A stretch of DNA of 64,000 bases from Prostheceraeus crozeri (lineage: Eukaryota > Platyhelminthes > Polycladida > Euryleptidae), in NCBI GenBank assembly GCA_907163375.1, contig CAJQUW010003650.1, positions 26,001 through 90,000 of the forward strand, read 5' to 3'. Shown in pieces: positions 12,121-22,947 of the stretch. Each line of letters starts with the position of its first letter. Position 1 is the first letter of the stretch. The position numbers and the translations under genes were made by a program. Below the pieces are notes generated by a model that saw only the letters and a list, made by a program, of their open reading frames with translations, did no database searches and was not told where the DNA came from.

Positions 12121-13184
12121 CACAGAATTAAATTGTTTAACCGCATCACTTTGTTAGAAGTGCAAACTGATTCAAAACAATGGCACATGAAGGAACTTAT
12201 TAAGTGGGCAAAAAGAATTTCTTAATACCTTACAGAGATAGGAAAAATAGTCGTGCGTCGCTTGCGGATTGCTCTGAATTCTTTCAAAATGCTCCGATCA
12301 CCACGATTCCTTCAGATTTGAAGAATTCAGATCATTGCGCAAAAGTTTTCTCGATAATGTTGGGCAGTCCGATCATTATTAAAAAAGTTAGCAGGCGCAC
12401 GAAAAAACGTTCACAAACTTCTCTGTAGAACTTGACATCGACTGTGTCTCTTTGCTGTGTGATCTGGTTGATAACTGTCACTGAAACTTCAGACAATTTT
12501 ACGTGTTTAATGTTAAACTGGCTGCTCATTGTTTCATGTTGGGCATTACATGTTCCAATGTTTCCTTCCTAGTCAAACAGAAGAAGAGACGACCGGTCTA
12601 ATTCTGTGGACGCAAGCGACGAAGAATGTCAAACGAAAATAGCAGTTCGACATTGGTTACCAACAAAGAATTAGACAGGTCGTCTCTTCTTCTGTTTGAA
12701 TAGAAAGGATACATTGGAACATGTAACGTTAATGAAATGACACAATGTGCTGACATGAAGTCATAGAAATCGAACAATAAGCAGCCAGTTCAACATTAAA
12801 CGCGCCAAATTGTGTGAAGTTCCAGTGACTGTTATCAAACGGATGACACAGCAAAGAGACACAGACAATGTCAAGTTCTACAGAAAAGTTTGTGAACTCT
12901 TTTTCGTGCGCCTGCCATCTATTTTTAATAATGACCGGAAGGACCATCATTATGCAGAAAAATTTAGCGGAATATCTGAATTCTTCGAATCTGAAGGAAT
13001 CGCAGCGGTCGGAGCATTTTGAAAGAATTCACAGCAATTTGCAAGCAACGCAGGACTATTTTCCTATTTCTATAAGACATTGAAAATTTCGTTTTGCACA
13101 CTTAGTAAGTTCCTGCATTTTCCATCGTTTTGAATCAGCTTGCACTTCTAGCAAAGTGGTACGCTTAAACAATCTAATTATGTG
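12121..13184. repeat. Long inverted repeat (foldback), arms about 0.49 and 0.52 kb
   Basis: The left arm (12121-12607) is matched along its length by the reverse complement of the right arm (12668-13184). Matched blocks include gtgcaaactgattcaaaac against its partner near 13128-13147, the tttaatgttaaactggctgct block, the ctctttgctgtgt block and the innermost agacgaccggtctaatt block. The arms are diverged by eye perhaps 15-25 percent, with small indels. The spacer is about 60 bp. Transcribed RNA would form a very long hairpin. Possibilities are a foldback transposon, an inverted duplication of an unknown repeat, or a hairpin-siRNA locus. No clear flanking duplication was found. Confidence 0.75.
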
Positions 13185-13430
13185 GTTACCACTGATCAGA
13201 TGGTGAAGATATGGTTTATCTTACATGCTTCCCTTTCAAAGCCTGTTTGGCTATAGATGTTATTCAAATTGTGTGAAAACTCGACTGTAAACCTTGCCAT
13301 TGATTATTTCAACATACTGAGCTGTAGAAAACCACTAAAAAGATATTTCTTAATGACAGTATTTCAATGAAAATATTCATGACATTTGAGGAAATTTGAT
13401 TAAAAATTGCATGTAATCATTCAACTATTG

Positions 13431-15955
13431 ATTCAAGCAATAATAATCAGATTAGGGCAGCTATGGAGTATAATGGAAGACTGCCTCCCTACATGATAAG
13501 AAAATACAATATGAACAATAGATGCATTGAAGCAGTGTATGAAGATGCGAAACAACGACTTATAGCTATAAGTCATCGACTGAAGAGATATGAAGATAGA
13601 AATGAACAAATGCGAATAAACAAGTTGTTTCACCAAAACCCAAAGAAAGCATATAGACAAATAAGAGGCCAAGAAACAGCAAACAATAGCCGAGTCGAAA
13701 ACAAAGACGACATGATGGAGTACTGGAAAGGGATATGGGAAACCGAAAAGCAATACAATGCACAGGCTGAATGGCTACCGAAAATTGAGAGAAATTGCGA
13801 AAGACTAACTTATCAAGATAACGTCACAATATCTGAGGAAGACACAAAATACAAACTAGCTAGCATGGCAAATTGGAAAGCAGCAGGCCCTGATAAAGTA
13901 CAAGCTTTCTGGATAAAAAAGATGAGCAAATTACATGACAGGCTTGCGAAGTACTGCGATGAGCTTTTTAGAAATCCAGATATGATACCGAAATGGCTGG
14001 TCAATGGCAGGACGGTACTAATAAGAAAATCCGAAAACAAGCCGCCGACTCCGGACAACTTCAGGCCCATAACATGTCTCCCGACACTGTGGAAGCTATT
14101 CACCGGAATAATTGCAAACAAGATCAATGAACACGTCAAATCAAAGAACATAATGCATAAGGAACAAAAAGGGTGCCCTCCAAGATGTAGAGGTACTAAA
14201 GAACAACTTGCCATAGACAGAACGATCACTAGTGAAAGCAGAAAGCGAAAGAAGAACTTGCCAATGGCATGGATCGATTATCGCAAGGCTTTCGATTCCA
14301 TTCCGCATTCTTGGATTATCAAATGCCTTGACATGTACAAAGTTAACAAAGTCATACAAAAAGTAATTACAGCATCAATGAAAAAGTGGGAGACAAATTT
14401 GACACATGGAAATGAAGATATTGGACACATAAAGATCAAAAGAGGGATCTTCCAAGGGGACTCGCTGTCACCACTCATGTTCTGCCTTGCAATGAACCCT
14501 CTCAGTGAGGTCCTGCACGACATAGATAGATCATATAAGCTAGCAAAGGGACAAAAGATCAACCATCTACTATATATGGACGATTTGAAACTGTACGGGA
14601 AAACGGAAAGCGACATCAACTGCCTAATCAACACCGTGAAAACATACAGTGATGACATCAATATGAGATTCGGAATCGAAAAATGTGCGCGACTAATCAT
14701 CCATCGAGGAGAAGTCATACAAACAGAAGGATATCAAGCCGAAGAAGTTCATATAAAGGATGTTACCGAAGAAGGATATGAATATCTCGGAATCCTTCAA
14801 CATCATACGAACCTCGATAAAGTAACAAAGACAAGGGCAGTCAAGGAGTACAAGAAGAGATTGAAGAAAATACTGAAATCAAAATTGTATGCGAAGAATA
14901 TAATTGAGGCCATAAATGTATATGCTGTCCCTGTGATTAGGTACACTGGTGGTGTGCTGAAATTGACAGTGCAAGAGCTCAATGAATTAAACCGAAAGAC
15001 CCGCAAAATACTAACAATGTATAAAGGATTACATCCAAAGGCTGACATTGACCGCCTCTACCTACCGCGGGATCGGGGAGGTAGGGGACTGAAAGACCTA
15101 AGGGAGGTTATAGAACAAGAAGACCGGAGCCTAGCAGAATACATCAATGATAAAGAAGACGACCCACTGCTGGCGGTGGCTAAATCAGGCGATCTGTACG
15201 GGCAACGGCAAGAAACCTCCGAAGAATGGAAGAGGAAGGTGATAGAGATAAAGACGAAAAAGACGAAAGCACATTCCACTTACATACTAAAAATAAGCAA
15301 TGATGCTAGATGCAGAATGTGCATGTCAGCAGATGAGACAGTATCTCACATACTTACAGGATGCTCTAAGTTGGCACCAAGCGAATATCTAAGCCGACAC
15401 AAAGAGGTTACCAAACAAATTCATAGGGATATCTGCCTACAGTATAACATCAACGTACCGACAGAACCATGGAAACACGTCCCACAACCAGTTATTGAAA
15501 CGGATTCAGTGAAGATATTATGGGACTTCGAAATAAGAACAGACAAGAGAATCACAGCAAGGAAGCCAGATGTTGTAGTTGTCAATAAGGAGAAAAAGAT
15601 GGGATTCATAATTGACATAGAGGTACCAGAGGACAGGAACATAAGAAACAAAGAACAAGAGAAGATCACTAAGTATCAAGACCTGAAAATTGAACTACAA
15701 AAACTGTGGAAGATTCATGTCAAAGTGGTGCCAGTAGTTGTTGGAGCCTTAGGAGCCCACACAGACAAGTTAGCAACATACCTGAAAGAAATCCCCGGTC
15801 GACACCGGGTACCTCAGTTACTGAAGGCTGCTCTACTTGGCAGTGTCTACATTCTTAGGCGCACTCTTGATCTCCCTGTGTCCTGGTAGGACTCCGAGAT
15901 CCTGAAATGTATACACCGACCATCATTGTGTGAGGTCGTGACTAAAAAAAAAAAA
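13431..15955 (+). mobile_element. R4/Dong-clade LINE (restriction-like endonuclease type)
   Basis: A single ORF with RT, a CCHC knuckle and a C-terminal PD-(D/E)xK endonuclease, followed by a short 3' UTR and an A-run at 15944-15955. The reading frame stays open a little upstream of the first ATG (13463), and the expected N-terminal zinc-finger region is not visible, so the 5' end is probably truncated. The A-run directly abuts the 3' end of the opposite-strand LINE, so one probably inserted at the tail of the other. Confidence 0.8.
13463..15889 (+). CDS. R4-type LINE polyprotein: reverse transcriptase plus restriction-like endonuclease
   Basis: 808 residues, uninterrupted. In order: an AAGPDKVQAFW block (RT motif 0-1), a DNFRPITCLPTLWKL block, MAWIDYRKAFDSIPH (motif A with catalytic D), GIFQGDSLSPLMFCL (motif B) and LLYMDDLKLYG (YMDD, motif C). 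Near residue 615 a CRMCMSADETVSHILTGC knuckle gives C-x2-C-x7-H-x4-C. The C-terminus has RKPDVVVV and, about a dozen residues on, DIEVPEDRN, the PD...D catalytic pattern of the restriction-like endonuclease used by R2/R4-type elements. It nicks DNA and primes reverse transcription on the target. Architecture and motif spelling fit the R4/Dong clade best. The open frame implies a young insertion. Confidence 0.83.
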   Translation: MEYNGRLPPYMIRKYNMNNRCIEAVYEDAKQRLIAISHRLKRYEDRNEQMRINKLFHQNPKKAYRQIRGQETANNSRVENKDDMMEYWKGIWETEKQYNAQAEWLPKIERNCERLTYQDNVTISEEDTKYKLASMANWKAAGPDKVQAFWIKKMSKLHDRLAKYCDELFRNPDMIPKWLVNGRTVLIRKSENKPPTPDNFRPITCLPTLWKLFTGIIANKINEHVKSKNIMHKEQKGCPPRCRGTKEQLAIDRTITSESRKRKKNLPMAWIDYRKAFDSIPHSWIIKCLDMYKVNKVIQKVITASMKKWETNLTHGNEDIGHIKIKRGIFQGDSLSPLMFCLAMNPLSEVLHDIDRSYKLAKGQKINHLLYMDDLKLYGKTESDINCLINTVKTYSDDINMRFGIEKCARLIIHRGEVIQTEGYQAEEVHIKDVTEEGYEYLGILQHHTNLDKVTKTRAVKEYKKRLKKILKSKLYAKNIIEAINVYAVPVIRYTGGVLKLTVQELNELNRKTRKILTMYKGLHPKADIDRLYLPRDRGGRGLKDLREVIEQEDRSLAEYINDKEDDPLLAVAKSGDLYGQRQETSEEWKRKVIEIKTKKTKAHSTYILKISNDARCRMCMSADETVSHILTGCSKLAPSEYLSRHKEVTKQIHRDICLQYNINVPTEPWKHVPQPVIETDSVKILWDFEIRTDKRITARKPDVVVVNKEKKMGFIIDIEVPEDRNIRNKEQEKITKYQDLKIELQKLWKIHVKVVPVVVGALGAHTDKLATYLKEIPGRHRVPQLLKAALLGSVYILRRTLDLPVSW

Positions 15956-17816
15956 CTTTATTAGTCCACAACAATGATTCAGTAGACATGTATAACAGTG
16001 AAAGAGACAAAATACGTAAGCATACAAGAGCAAAATACATAAGCATGGAGGAATTACAAGTGTCTGGGTGAACAAAACTGTGTGAAGGAAGATTGGAGTC
16101 TGATAGTTTTGGCGAAGTGAGGAGCAATAGGAAGGCGGTTACGGGGGGGGTAGGATTCCGGAGGATGAAGCACTCTCTAAGGGGGTGAAGAGAGTCATGT
16201 GCTATCATCTTGATTAGGGAGCAACAACTTCTTTCAAGGAGGGTGTTGTACGTGGGAGTAATGTCAGTACCTATTTTGTGGGAGGCTCGCTTTTCAACTG
16301 CAGCAATTTTGCATAGAAGGTAGCTAGGGAGATTGACAAAAACAGGACCGCAGTACAGAAGTATGGAACGAATGAAGGCGAAATAGGCTTGGCGGAGAAC
16401 AGAATCACTACAGGAGGCACTCTTAAGATTCCACAGAATAAAAAGTCTTTGTGAGGCCTGGGCGACGATTTTCTTAACATGCGCGTTCCACTTCATGTCG
16501 GTGGACACGTGCACGCCTAGCATTTTCTGGGTTGACACTGACATTAAATGATCGCCATTGGGGAGAGATATGGGACTGATGGATAGATTGGACTTTGTCA
16601 CAAAAATCATGATGGTGCATTTTTTGTTGTTCAGAGGAAGACCGTTGGCAGCAAACCAAGAGACAATGTTGTCATACTTGATCTGGAGATGGTCGTCGTC
16701 AGAGCATCTCAGAAAATGCAAGATGGTCAGATCATCGGCGTACAGGATTGCAGATGAGTTGCTCTCGACGACGGAGAAACTGTCAATCGCCATGCAGAAC
16801 GCCAGCGGACCGATAACACTTCCTTGTGGGACGCCGGATGGAGCAGGGTAGGGGTTGGAAAGGCTGCCGGAGACTCGGACAAACTGTTTTCTGTTGCAGA
16901 GGAAGTTGCTTATCCAGTTGATGACTGGGTCAGACAAGACGAATTTCGAGCAGGCGTCTATGATCACACGATGAGGCAACATATCGAATGCCTTCGAAAA
17001 GTCAACTGATAACACCCGCACAGCCCCAGATTGTTTGTCCAGGAATCGCAAGATTCGATCATAAAATAACGTCAAAGCGGATGTCGTGCCTCGCTCGGGG
17101 ATGTAGGCAAATTGTCTTGGGCTCAACTTGACACGTATGGCTGGGAGAATCCACTTCTGCGAGATGATGGTTTCAAGGCACTTCGACAAGATGGGAAGAT
17201 TAGAGATTGGGCGATAATGTTCGGGAGCCGTAGGATTGGGATGCTTGGGAATGGGCACAACATTAGCGCATTTGAAGCAGGTAGGTACGATGCCGGACTG
17301 GATACTCCAGATGAATATCAGAGACACTGCAGGGGATAAAGTGTCAGAGAATTCTCGGTAGACCCAAAACGGGATGCCATCCGGACCGGGACACTTCTTT
17401 TTGATTTTCAAAAGTGTCGAGGAAACCTCACTGATGGAAATCGTTAGTTGTCGAGTCACTGCTTCGGATTTGGGATCAAGAGAGCTGCTGGAAATTGCTG
17501 AAGGGACGCTGTCGTTGGTAGTCTGTGGTGGGGAGAGCGGAGAATATACCGATGCAAAGTAATCAGCCAGTTGTTGCGCTGCGAAGGGACTTTGTTTAGC
17601 CCTGGTTGTTTTTGGGTCCTCACATCTACTGACAGACTTTATGGCCTTCCAAATGGCTCTGGATTCTTTTGAGGATACTGCATGCTTGATATAATTTGTC
17701 TTAAGAGCTTTGCAGTGCTGGATCACCTCCTCACGAAGACGTTCGTACTTTAAAGTCTTTCCCTTCTTGAAAGCTCTGTCTCGGTCGTCAATGAGAACCT
17801 TCAGCGATGCTCTCAT
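15942..17816 (-). pseudogene. CR1-group LINE reverse transcriptase segment
   Basis: About 620 codons. Motifs in order: KKKCPGPDGIPFWVYRE, HYRPISNLPILSK, VLSVDFSKAFDMLPH (motif A), SGVPQGSVIGPLAF (motif B), AILYADDLTIL (YADD, motif C) and MLGVHVSTDMKW (the LG-thumb region). These are typical of the jockey/CR1 group. The far C-terminus loses the family pattern and the last residues read into the junction A-run, so the true C-terminal part is probably frameshifted. It continues, broken, toward the endonuclease segment upstream. Confidence 0.78.
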
Positions 17817-18209
17817 CCAGGGAGGATCTGTTTCGCGGAGGCGGATAATACGGGGAGGGAAGCACGAGTCCTATAGAGCGAAGAGACAGGATTGAAACAG
17901 TTCAGTCGCAGAATCAAGTGAATGTTCGGAACGAACAAGCGCGCACCAGTCAAACTGTTGCATCAAATGGCTAAATCTGGCCTTGTTGTACGTACTTTGA
18001 CATCCTTCGGACAGTTTGTTTCACAACGGGAGGTCTGTGAGATCACAAGATTGCAATATGGTCAGATCTACCTATAGGGCTGAGGCGTTGAGGAGCAACA
18101 GAAGTCGAGACGTTTGTGAAAATTTGATCGAGAGTGTTGCCGGAGCGAGTAGGGAAGTCGACAATGGGTGTGGTTCCGGTGAGTCGGGAGATTTCACTGT
18201 CATATAGTC

Positions 18210-19109
18210 TCAAGTCATTGAAATCACCTGCGATGACAATTCTAGCTTGACACGGGTCGAGTTTAGAGGTGAAACAGAAGTCGATGATATCTGTGATGCA
18301 GGAAATCGCATCTGCGTGTTCAGCAGGACTGTTCCAAAAGGATGGTAGAGGGAGATTATCAAAAGGTTGGGTAGTACGGTAGGCAGGAATTCAGTTCTAC
18401 ACGAGGTTAAAGCTGGAATGTCCAATTCGGATAACACAACAGGGTTGAGACAGTCGCGAACATAGCAGATAATCCCTCCACCAGAGCGGTCTCGATCTTT
18501 GCGCACCACACAATAGCTAGGAATGGAAACATCGATGTCAGGAATAGAGGGATCGAGCCAAAACTCACACAATATCGGAATGTCGGGTAGATGCTCTCGA
18601 AGTAAGATAGACACCTCGTCGACCTTGTTAACCATTGATCGAACGTTTGCAAGGAGAATAGAAGGAGATCTTCTTGAGAAGGGTATCCTGCACAAGCGCG
18701 ACTGCGTCCGGCGTTGCTTACAGGAAGCGTTGGGTGCGTTGAGGTCGATGGTCTTCAGATGTCGGTATGAATGTTGGTCACGTGAAGAATCATTGGATTT
18801 CCCTAGGGGACGGGAGGAAATTCTGACGGGGATGCGTTGCGATGAAGATGACGTAGCACATGTCGGGACTGACGCGGTGGGCGAGAGAGAGGATGAAGGA
18901 GAAACGGGAAGCGTCAATGAAGAGTGACTCACAGTGGAAGGGGCTCTGTGGTCGAACACCTCAGGCACATGTTTCACGGGTTGAATAAGCAAATCGTGAT
19001 ACCAAAGGCGTCGCTTTATCAATCGGGGAAGAGTTTGACCTCTGTTCTCAGGGTTAAGCTGCAGTAATCGGTCGCGAGTGTAGCGGAAGCGTGAAGGAGG
19101 TGACTGCAT
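18210..19109 (-). pseudogene. CR1-group LINE 5' segment: N-terminal region and AP-type endonuclease
   Basis: 299 codons. The N-terminus reads RYTRDRLLQLNPENRG, a motif of the YxxxxLL type; a Ser/Pro-rich linker follows. From about residue 170 it reads ILLANVRSMVNKVDEV, then ILCEFWLDPSIPD and RSGGGIICYVRD, which correspond to the N-R-S, E-W and GGG blocks of the APE endonuclease of CR1/jockey LINEs. The endonuclease is incomplete, and the following frames up to 17.8 kb are broken. Confidence 0.68.
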
Positions 19110-19146
19110 TGAGCCAGTTTGTGCGATTGGGGAGGAAAGGTGGAGA

Positions 19147-19185
19147 CATAGACATCGGATAACATTATTAGGACTAGACCGGACA
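19147..19185. repeat. 39-bp inverted repeat at the LINE 5' end, copy 1
   Basis: This 39-base segment is a perfect reverse complement of 20116-20154. It sits in the presumed 5' UTR of the minus-strand CR1-like LINE. Confidence 0.85.
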
Positions 19186-19260
19186 CAGCTGATTTCCCGT
19201 GGCCTTTAAAGCCGTTCGGTAGCGACATGGAAATATTGTTTGTATAAAGCAATTATGACA

Positions 19261-20115
19261 ACGAGAGAATTTAAAATTTTGATAACCACGTGTTTATTAT
19301 CAGCTGAGAGAGAGTAGAGATGAGGAGATATTGCATCGTCCATAATTGAAGACTTAAATACTCCGCATTGGCAACAGCAGAAGACATTTCATTTCACAGG
19401 TAATTGCAAATGAACAGCCTATCTTTAATCTCATGATAATACAAATTTTACGTACACACTGTTGTAATAAATCTGTTTTCATTGTACTCGGGAAAACTCG
19501 CCCTTTGCGCTCACAAGAAATGATGTAAAATAGTGCTTTTTGCCCGAAGTAGCCAGGACAAATCCCAGTTATTCCGGGTGCTGCTTATCTTTAGCCGGGA
19601 CGCTCGAAGTTCACAAAATGATTAATGAGACGCCATATCTCAGTTCTGCGGAATAATCTGTATAAGTGATAGATTTTTTAGGGGGTGACCTGAGTCAGGA
19701 GTAATAGCAAACCGATTAAGAAGCCCATTTCTGAAAAGGTTTCATTTATCTTACTGCCATGTTAATGTCTTTCTGCTTATTTCTATAGGCTTAAGAACAT
19801 CTATAAAAAATTTTTGCTGGAAACTGTACTCTGAAGATTATGCGAAATCTACTCGAACAATTTCATTCACGCTAAGAGTAAATTCATTTTCGATCTATCT
19901 TTTCAAGATTAGAGTCATTTCAAGGCACATTATCTTGGATTTTCAAAAGAAAGCATTCTACAGCCAGAGGAAATTTAATAAAAATTTCGCTAATTTAAAA
20001 ATTGCGCTACTGTTTGTTTACACAAATAGCATAGTAAAACAATTTTTCAGAATTAAAGCCACTCGGTAGCGACATTCGCTTGTGGCCATCAGCTGATAGT
20101 GTATTAAATAGGCGC
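19261..20115. other. Unassigned DNA between LINE 5' ends
   Basis: No gene recognised. Bounded by the inverted 39-bp repeats and the flanking similarity described for them. Confidence 0.45.
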
Positions 20116-20154
20116 TGTCCGGTCTAGTCCTAATAATGTTATCCGATGTCTATG
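20116..20154. repeat. 39-bp inverted repeat, copy 2
   Basis: Perfect reverse complement of 19147-19185. It is preceded at 20053-20098 by ttaaagcc..tcggtagcgacat and cagctgat blocks that also occur next to copy 1 (19187-19231). Likely the 5' end of a second, oppositely oriented LINE copy. Confidence 0.8.
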
Positions 20155-20473
20155 GGTGGAGACTTGTGAGTCATCGGCGATAGCTGCATACAGGGGGTTG
20201 AGGAAAACGGGGACAGATCACAAAATCTCGAATGTTTCGGATCACAAGAGTCTTTGAGCGTTGAGAAGGTCAGAAGCGTGAAGCTTGTTAACGTAGGAGC
20301 AGGATGGTGTAAAAAAAGGCCGTAAACGTCACAAATACTTGTAAAGTGGACCAAGTTCTATTGAATCAGAAACGGGCTCATTAAGGCCAACATTGATTAA
20401 AGTATCAATGCGTTCTGTTTTTTCAGTTTAATATTAATAATAAGAAGAAAGAAAGAGACGGAAGTACCAAAGT

Positions 20474-20710
20474 TTGGCGAACGCTCATATTTTCTGCCCG
20501 TTTGCAATGGAAACACTGGGAGCTTGGGGTAGCGACGCCAAAACCCTGGTCAACATCATCGGGAAGAAGATTTGTGAACGAAGTGGAGAGACAAGATCGA
20601 CGTTGTTTTTTAAACAAAGACTTAGTCTGGCTGTTCAACGTGGAAACGCTGCCAGTATTCAATCCTGCATGCCAAAGACAGACAATTTATACGAATTGAA
20701 TTATCTTTGA
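20474..20710 (+). pseudogene. LINE 3' coding tail (C-terminal RT-associated domain)
   Basis: The plus frame reads METLGAWGSDAKTLVNIIGK, then an LFFKQRLSLAVQRGNAASI block. This V-E-T-G-WG...F--QRLS-A-QRGNA--I pattern is the common C-terminal end of many LINE polyproteins deposited from invertebrates. The rest of the LINE is absent, so this is a 5'-truncated copy. It ends near 20710. A relation to the + oriented LINE 5' piece at 20116 is possible but not shown. Confidence 0.65.
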
Positions 20711-22070
20711 TTTAACATTCAGCGAATTGTTACATAAAATTAGCAGTATACATATATGTACACGCTTGTTCATAAAGTTTTATCAATAAAGAATCCAATT
20801 TAATCCACAAAAAAAAGTTTAATATTACAAATTTTTCAAACATCGTCATCCATGGTCTTAATAATAAAAAATATGCTTTCAACAATTACATTAGTATGAT
20901 TCACGCTTTGACAATGGTATTGAGAGGATATTTATTGATAGAAGTCATAATATTTCAATCTTCCATGATCATACGTGTACAGCGAAATATCAATAAAAAA
21001 ATACGAAGTAATCGGCAACATCTGTTTGACGACAGTCGAAAATTGCTTCAATGCGATCACATTCAGCTGTTCAAACATATTTACAGCATAATTATCATTC
21101 ACGTTTGTGTTGGAAATCACATGGGTTAGCTGCCATCTGGCATATTCCCATTCATAATTGAAATGAAATAAAAAATTGTTTTGATCCCATGAAAATCTGA
21201 TTGAAAAGCTATGTACATTGTTTAACGAAATAAATCTTCAACGAAATAAATTCTTTCTATACTTTTTGAGAATGTCAATAAATCACCAAAGTTGATATTT
21301 ATTAGGGAATTGGTAGGCGACTTGTGGCAACAACAACCAATTTAATTACCGTTATTTTGGCAGACAGAGGTTCTTCAGTCAACTGGAAATAATATTCTGA
21401 AAGTAATTTGCGATAGCATTGTGTATTCTCACAACGCAGGTAAAGCGAATAAAATATATATGTTAAGATACTGCTAGAATTATCAACTTGGTAGCAAAAG
21501 CAGTGTCAATTGAAATTCGGCAGAAGTTATGAAGTCGCATAAATCAGCCATAACTTTTTTAAACTTTGAAATTTTCTAATATCCAACAGGAAAACTTGAG
21601 ATCTGAATTTCAAATTTAAACTAAAAATATTTGTTGATTCCTCAGAGTTATATACTTGTTGTAGAATGTGAGTTTGCGCAGCAAAGCGAACTACAAATTA
21701 GGCCACTGTTCAATAAATCAAAATAGAATTTGCACAAGAGCGTTTTGCTTATGCGCTTGCTTGAAACAAAGTCAGCATCCACGAGCGATACAGGTTGCAT
21801 CCAACAAAAAGCATCATATGCACGCACCGCAGAATAACGGGAGCATTTCGTTTTATTGAAAGAACGTTGATGCAGCACATAACAATACAAAGTAAATGAA
21901 TTTATCTTTTGAGTGTGCGTCTGAAGGGAATAGACACCTAATTGCAGTTCCCAATGCATATCTTCTTCCACCTCTGCAAACGTTGAAGATGCAACTCAAT
22001 ATGCGACTCAATTCTATCTGCGGTACGTTGAGCTTCAAACGCATCATTAAATCAATAAACAGTTTAGACG
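20711..22070. other. Unassigned AT-rich DNA
   Basis: No gene or repeat recognised. Confidence 0.5.
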
Positions 22071-22302
22071 AATGAATGAATGAATGAATGAACCTTGTTT
22101 AGAATCGGAAGCACATAAGGCACGGAGCCTTTCTTCCACGTGGCCGAGTTGTCATTTATCCCACTCTAATTCTTTTTGTGCTGAGTGTTTAGTAAGACTG
22201 CAAAGTGTACATATTTTAAAATTCGTAGGTTTGACCCGACCGAGATTTGAACCAAGATCTCCCGGACGCAGAGCGAACACTACCACAAGGCCACAGCACC
22301 GG
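22071..22302 (-). mobile_element. tRNA-derived SINE
   Basis: Read on the minus strand, the head holds a box A-like TGGCCTTGTGGTAGTG and a box B-like GGTTCAAATCTC about 45 bases apart, the internal Pol III promoter of a tRNA gene. A tRNA-unrelated body follows, then a (TTCA)n tail at 22071-22092. No clear target duplication was found. It is not a functional tRNA because the body lacks a complete cloverleaf. Confidence 0.75.
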
Positions 22303-22935
22303 TGTCACGAAATAGTAGTAATTTGTTAGATGCATTATTCAATTTATATACACAGTGACTTGACTTGCTTGACTTTATGTCTTACGCCTTGCTGCCCGTT
22401 GGTGCCTCTTCAATCAAGACAAAATGAATCTTTATTATAACTTTTACAAGCAAATCGCAAAACATCACCGATACTGCAATTTCTTTCATGAAAAATCCTC
22501 TTATCATTTCTGTTAATGGAGAAGATATGTAATGTTCACAACTTCAATTTACTGCTAATTGAAAACATTGATTGTTTTCAATAGAGATGTTCAATTCATA
22601 AGTGCATGTAATCTACTATACATTTCAACGGACTGAACGAGGTCGTGCATATATTTTTCTTTTTGCCACAAGATAGGGTTTTGACTCTTAATTTGTCTAC
22701 TAGAGCATTTTCCTGTACGATAATTTGATTCAGTCGATGTATTTTCTCGAAGTTATTTCGCAATGTCTAACTGTGTGCCTATGATTATCAATTATTTCCA
22801 AATATAATGCAACAAGAACAAAATAGTACAACATGTTCTGGAATCTAGAATCATGCAACTAAAACTTCTCCATTGTCATTAACCGCAGATTCCTAGGAAC
22901 CATGCATTAAGCTCTCTATACCCAAGAATTATGAC
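22303..22935. other. Unassigned DNA
   Basis: Nothing recognised up to the duplication that flanks the Penelope-like element. Confidence 0.5.
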
Positions 22936-22947
22936 ACATCTCGTATT

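Larger units (their letters stand above)
15956..19260 (-). mobile_element. CR1-group (jockey superfamily) LINE, minus strand, degenerate
   Basis: Read on the minus strand it runs from a 5' UTR near 19.26 kb through an endonuclease segment and an RT segment to a tail ending AATAAAG at 15956-15962. The endonuclease and RT lie in separate open stretches, with disrupted frames between about 17.8 and 18.2 kb, so the copy is not coding-competent. No separate ORF1 is visible. The 3' end touches the A-run of the R4 LINE. Confidence 0.7.

Noticed and set aside
12204-13083. Several 65-75-residue ORFs in the foldback region
   Set aside because: Related frames appear in both arms because the arms are inverted copies; none shows a domain.
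22084-22302. Possible tRNA gene on the minus strand
   Set aside because: Box A and box B-like words are present, but a full cloverleaf cannot be drawn and a long unrelated body with a (TTCA)n tail follows, so it is a SINE.
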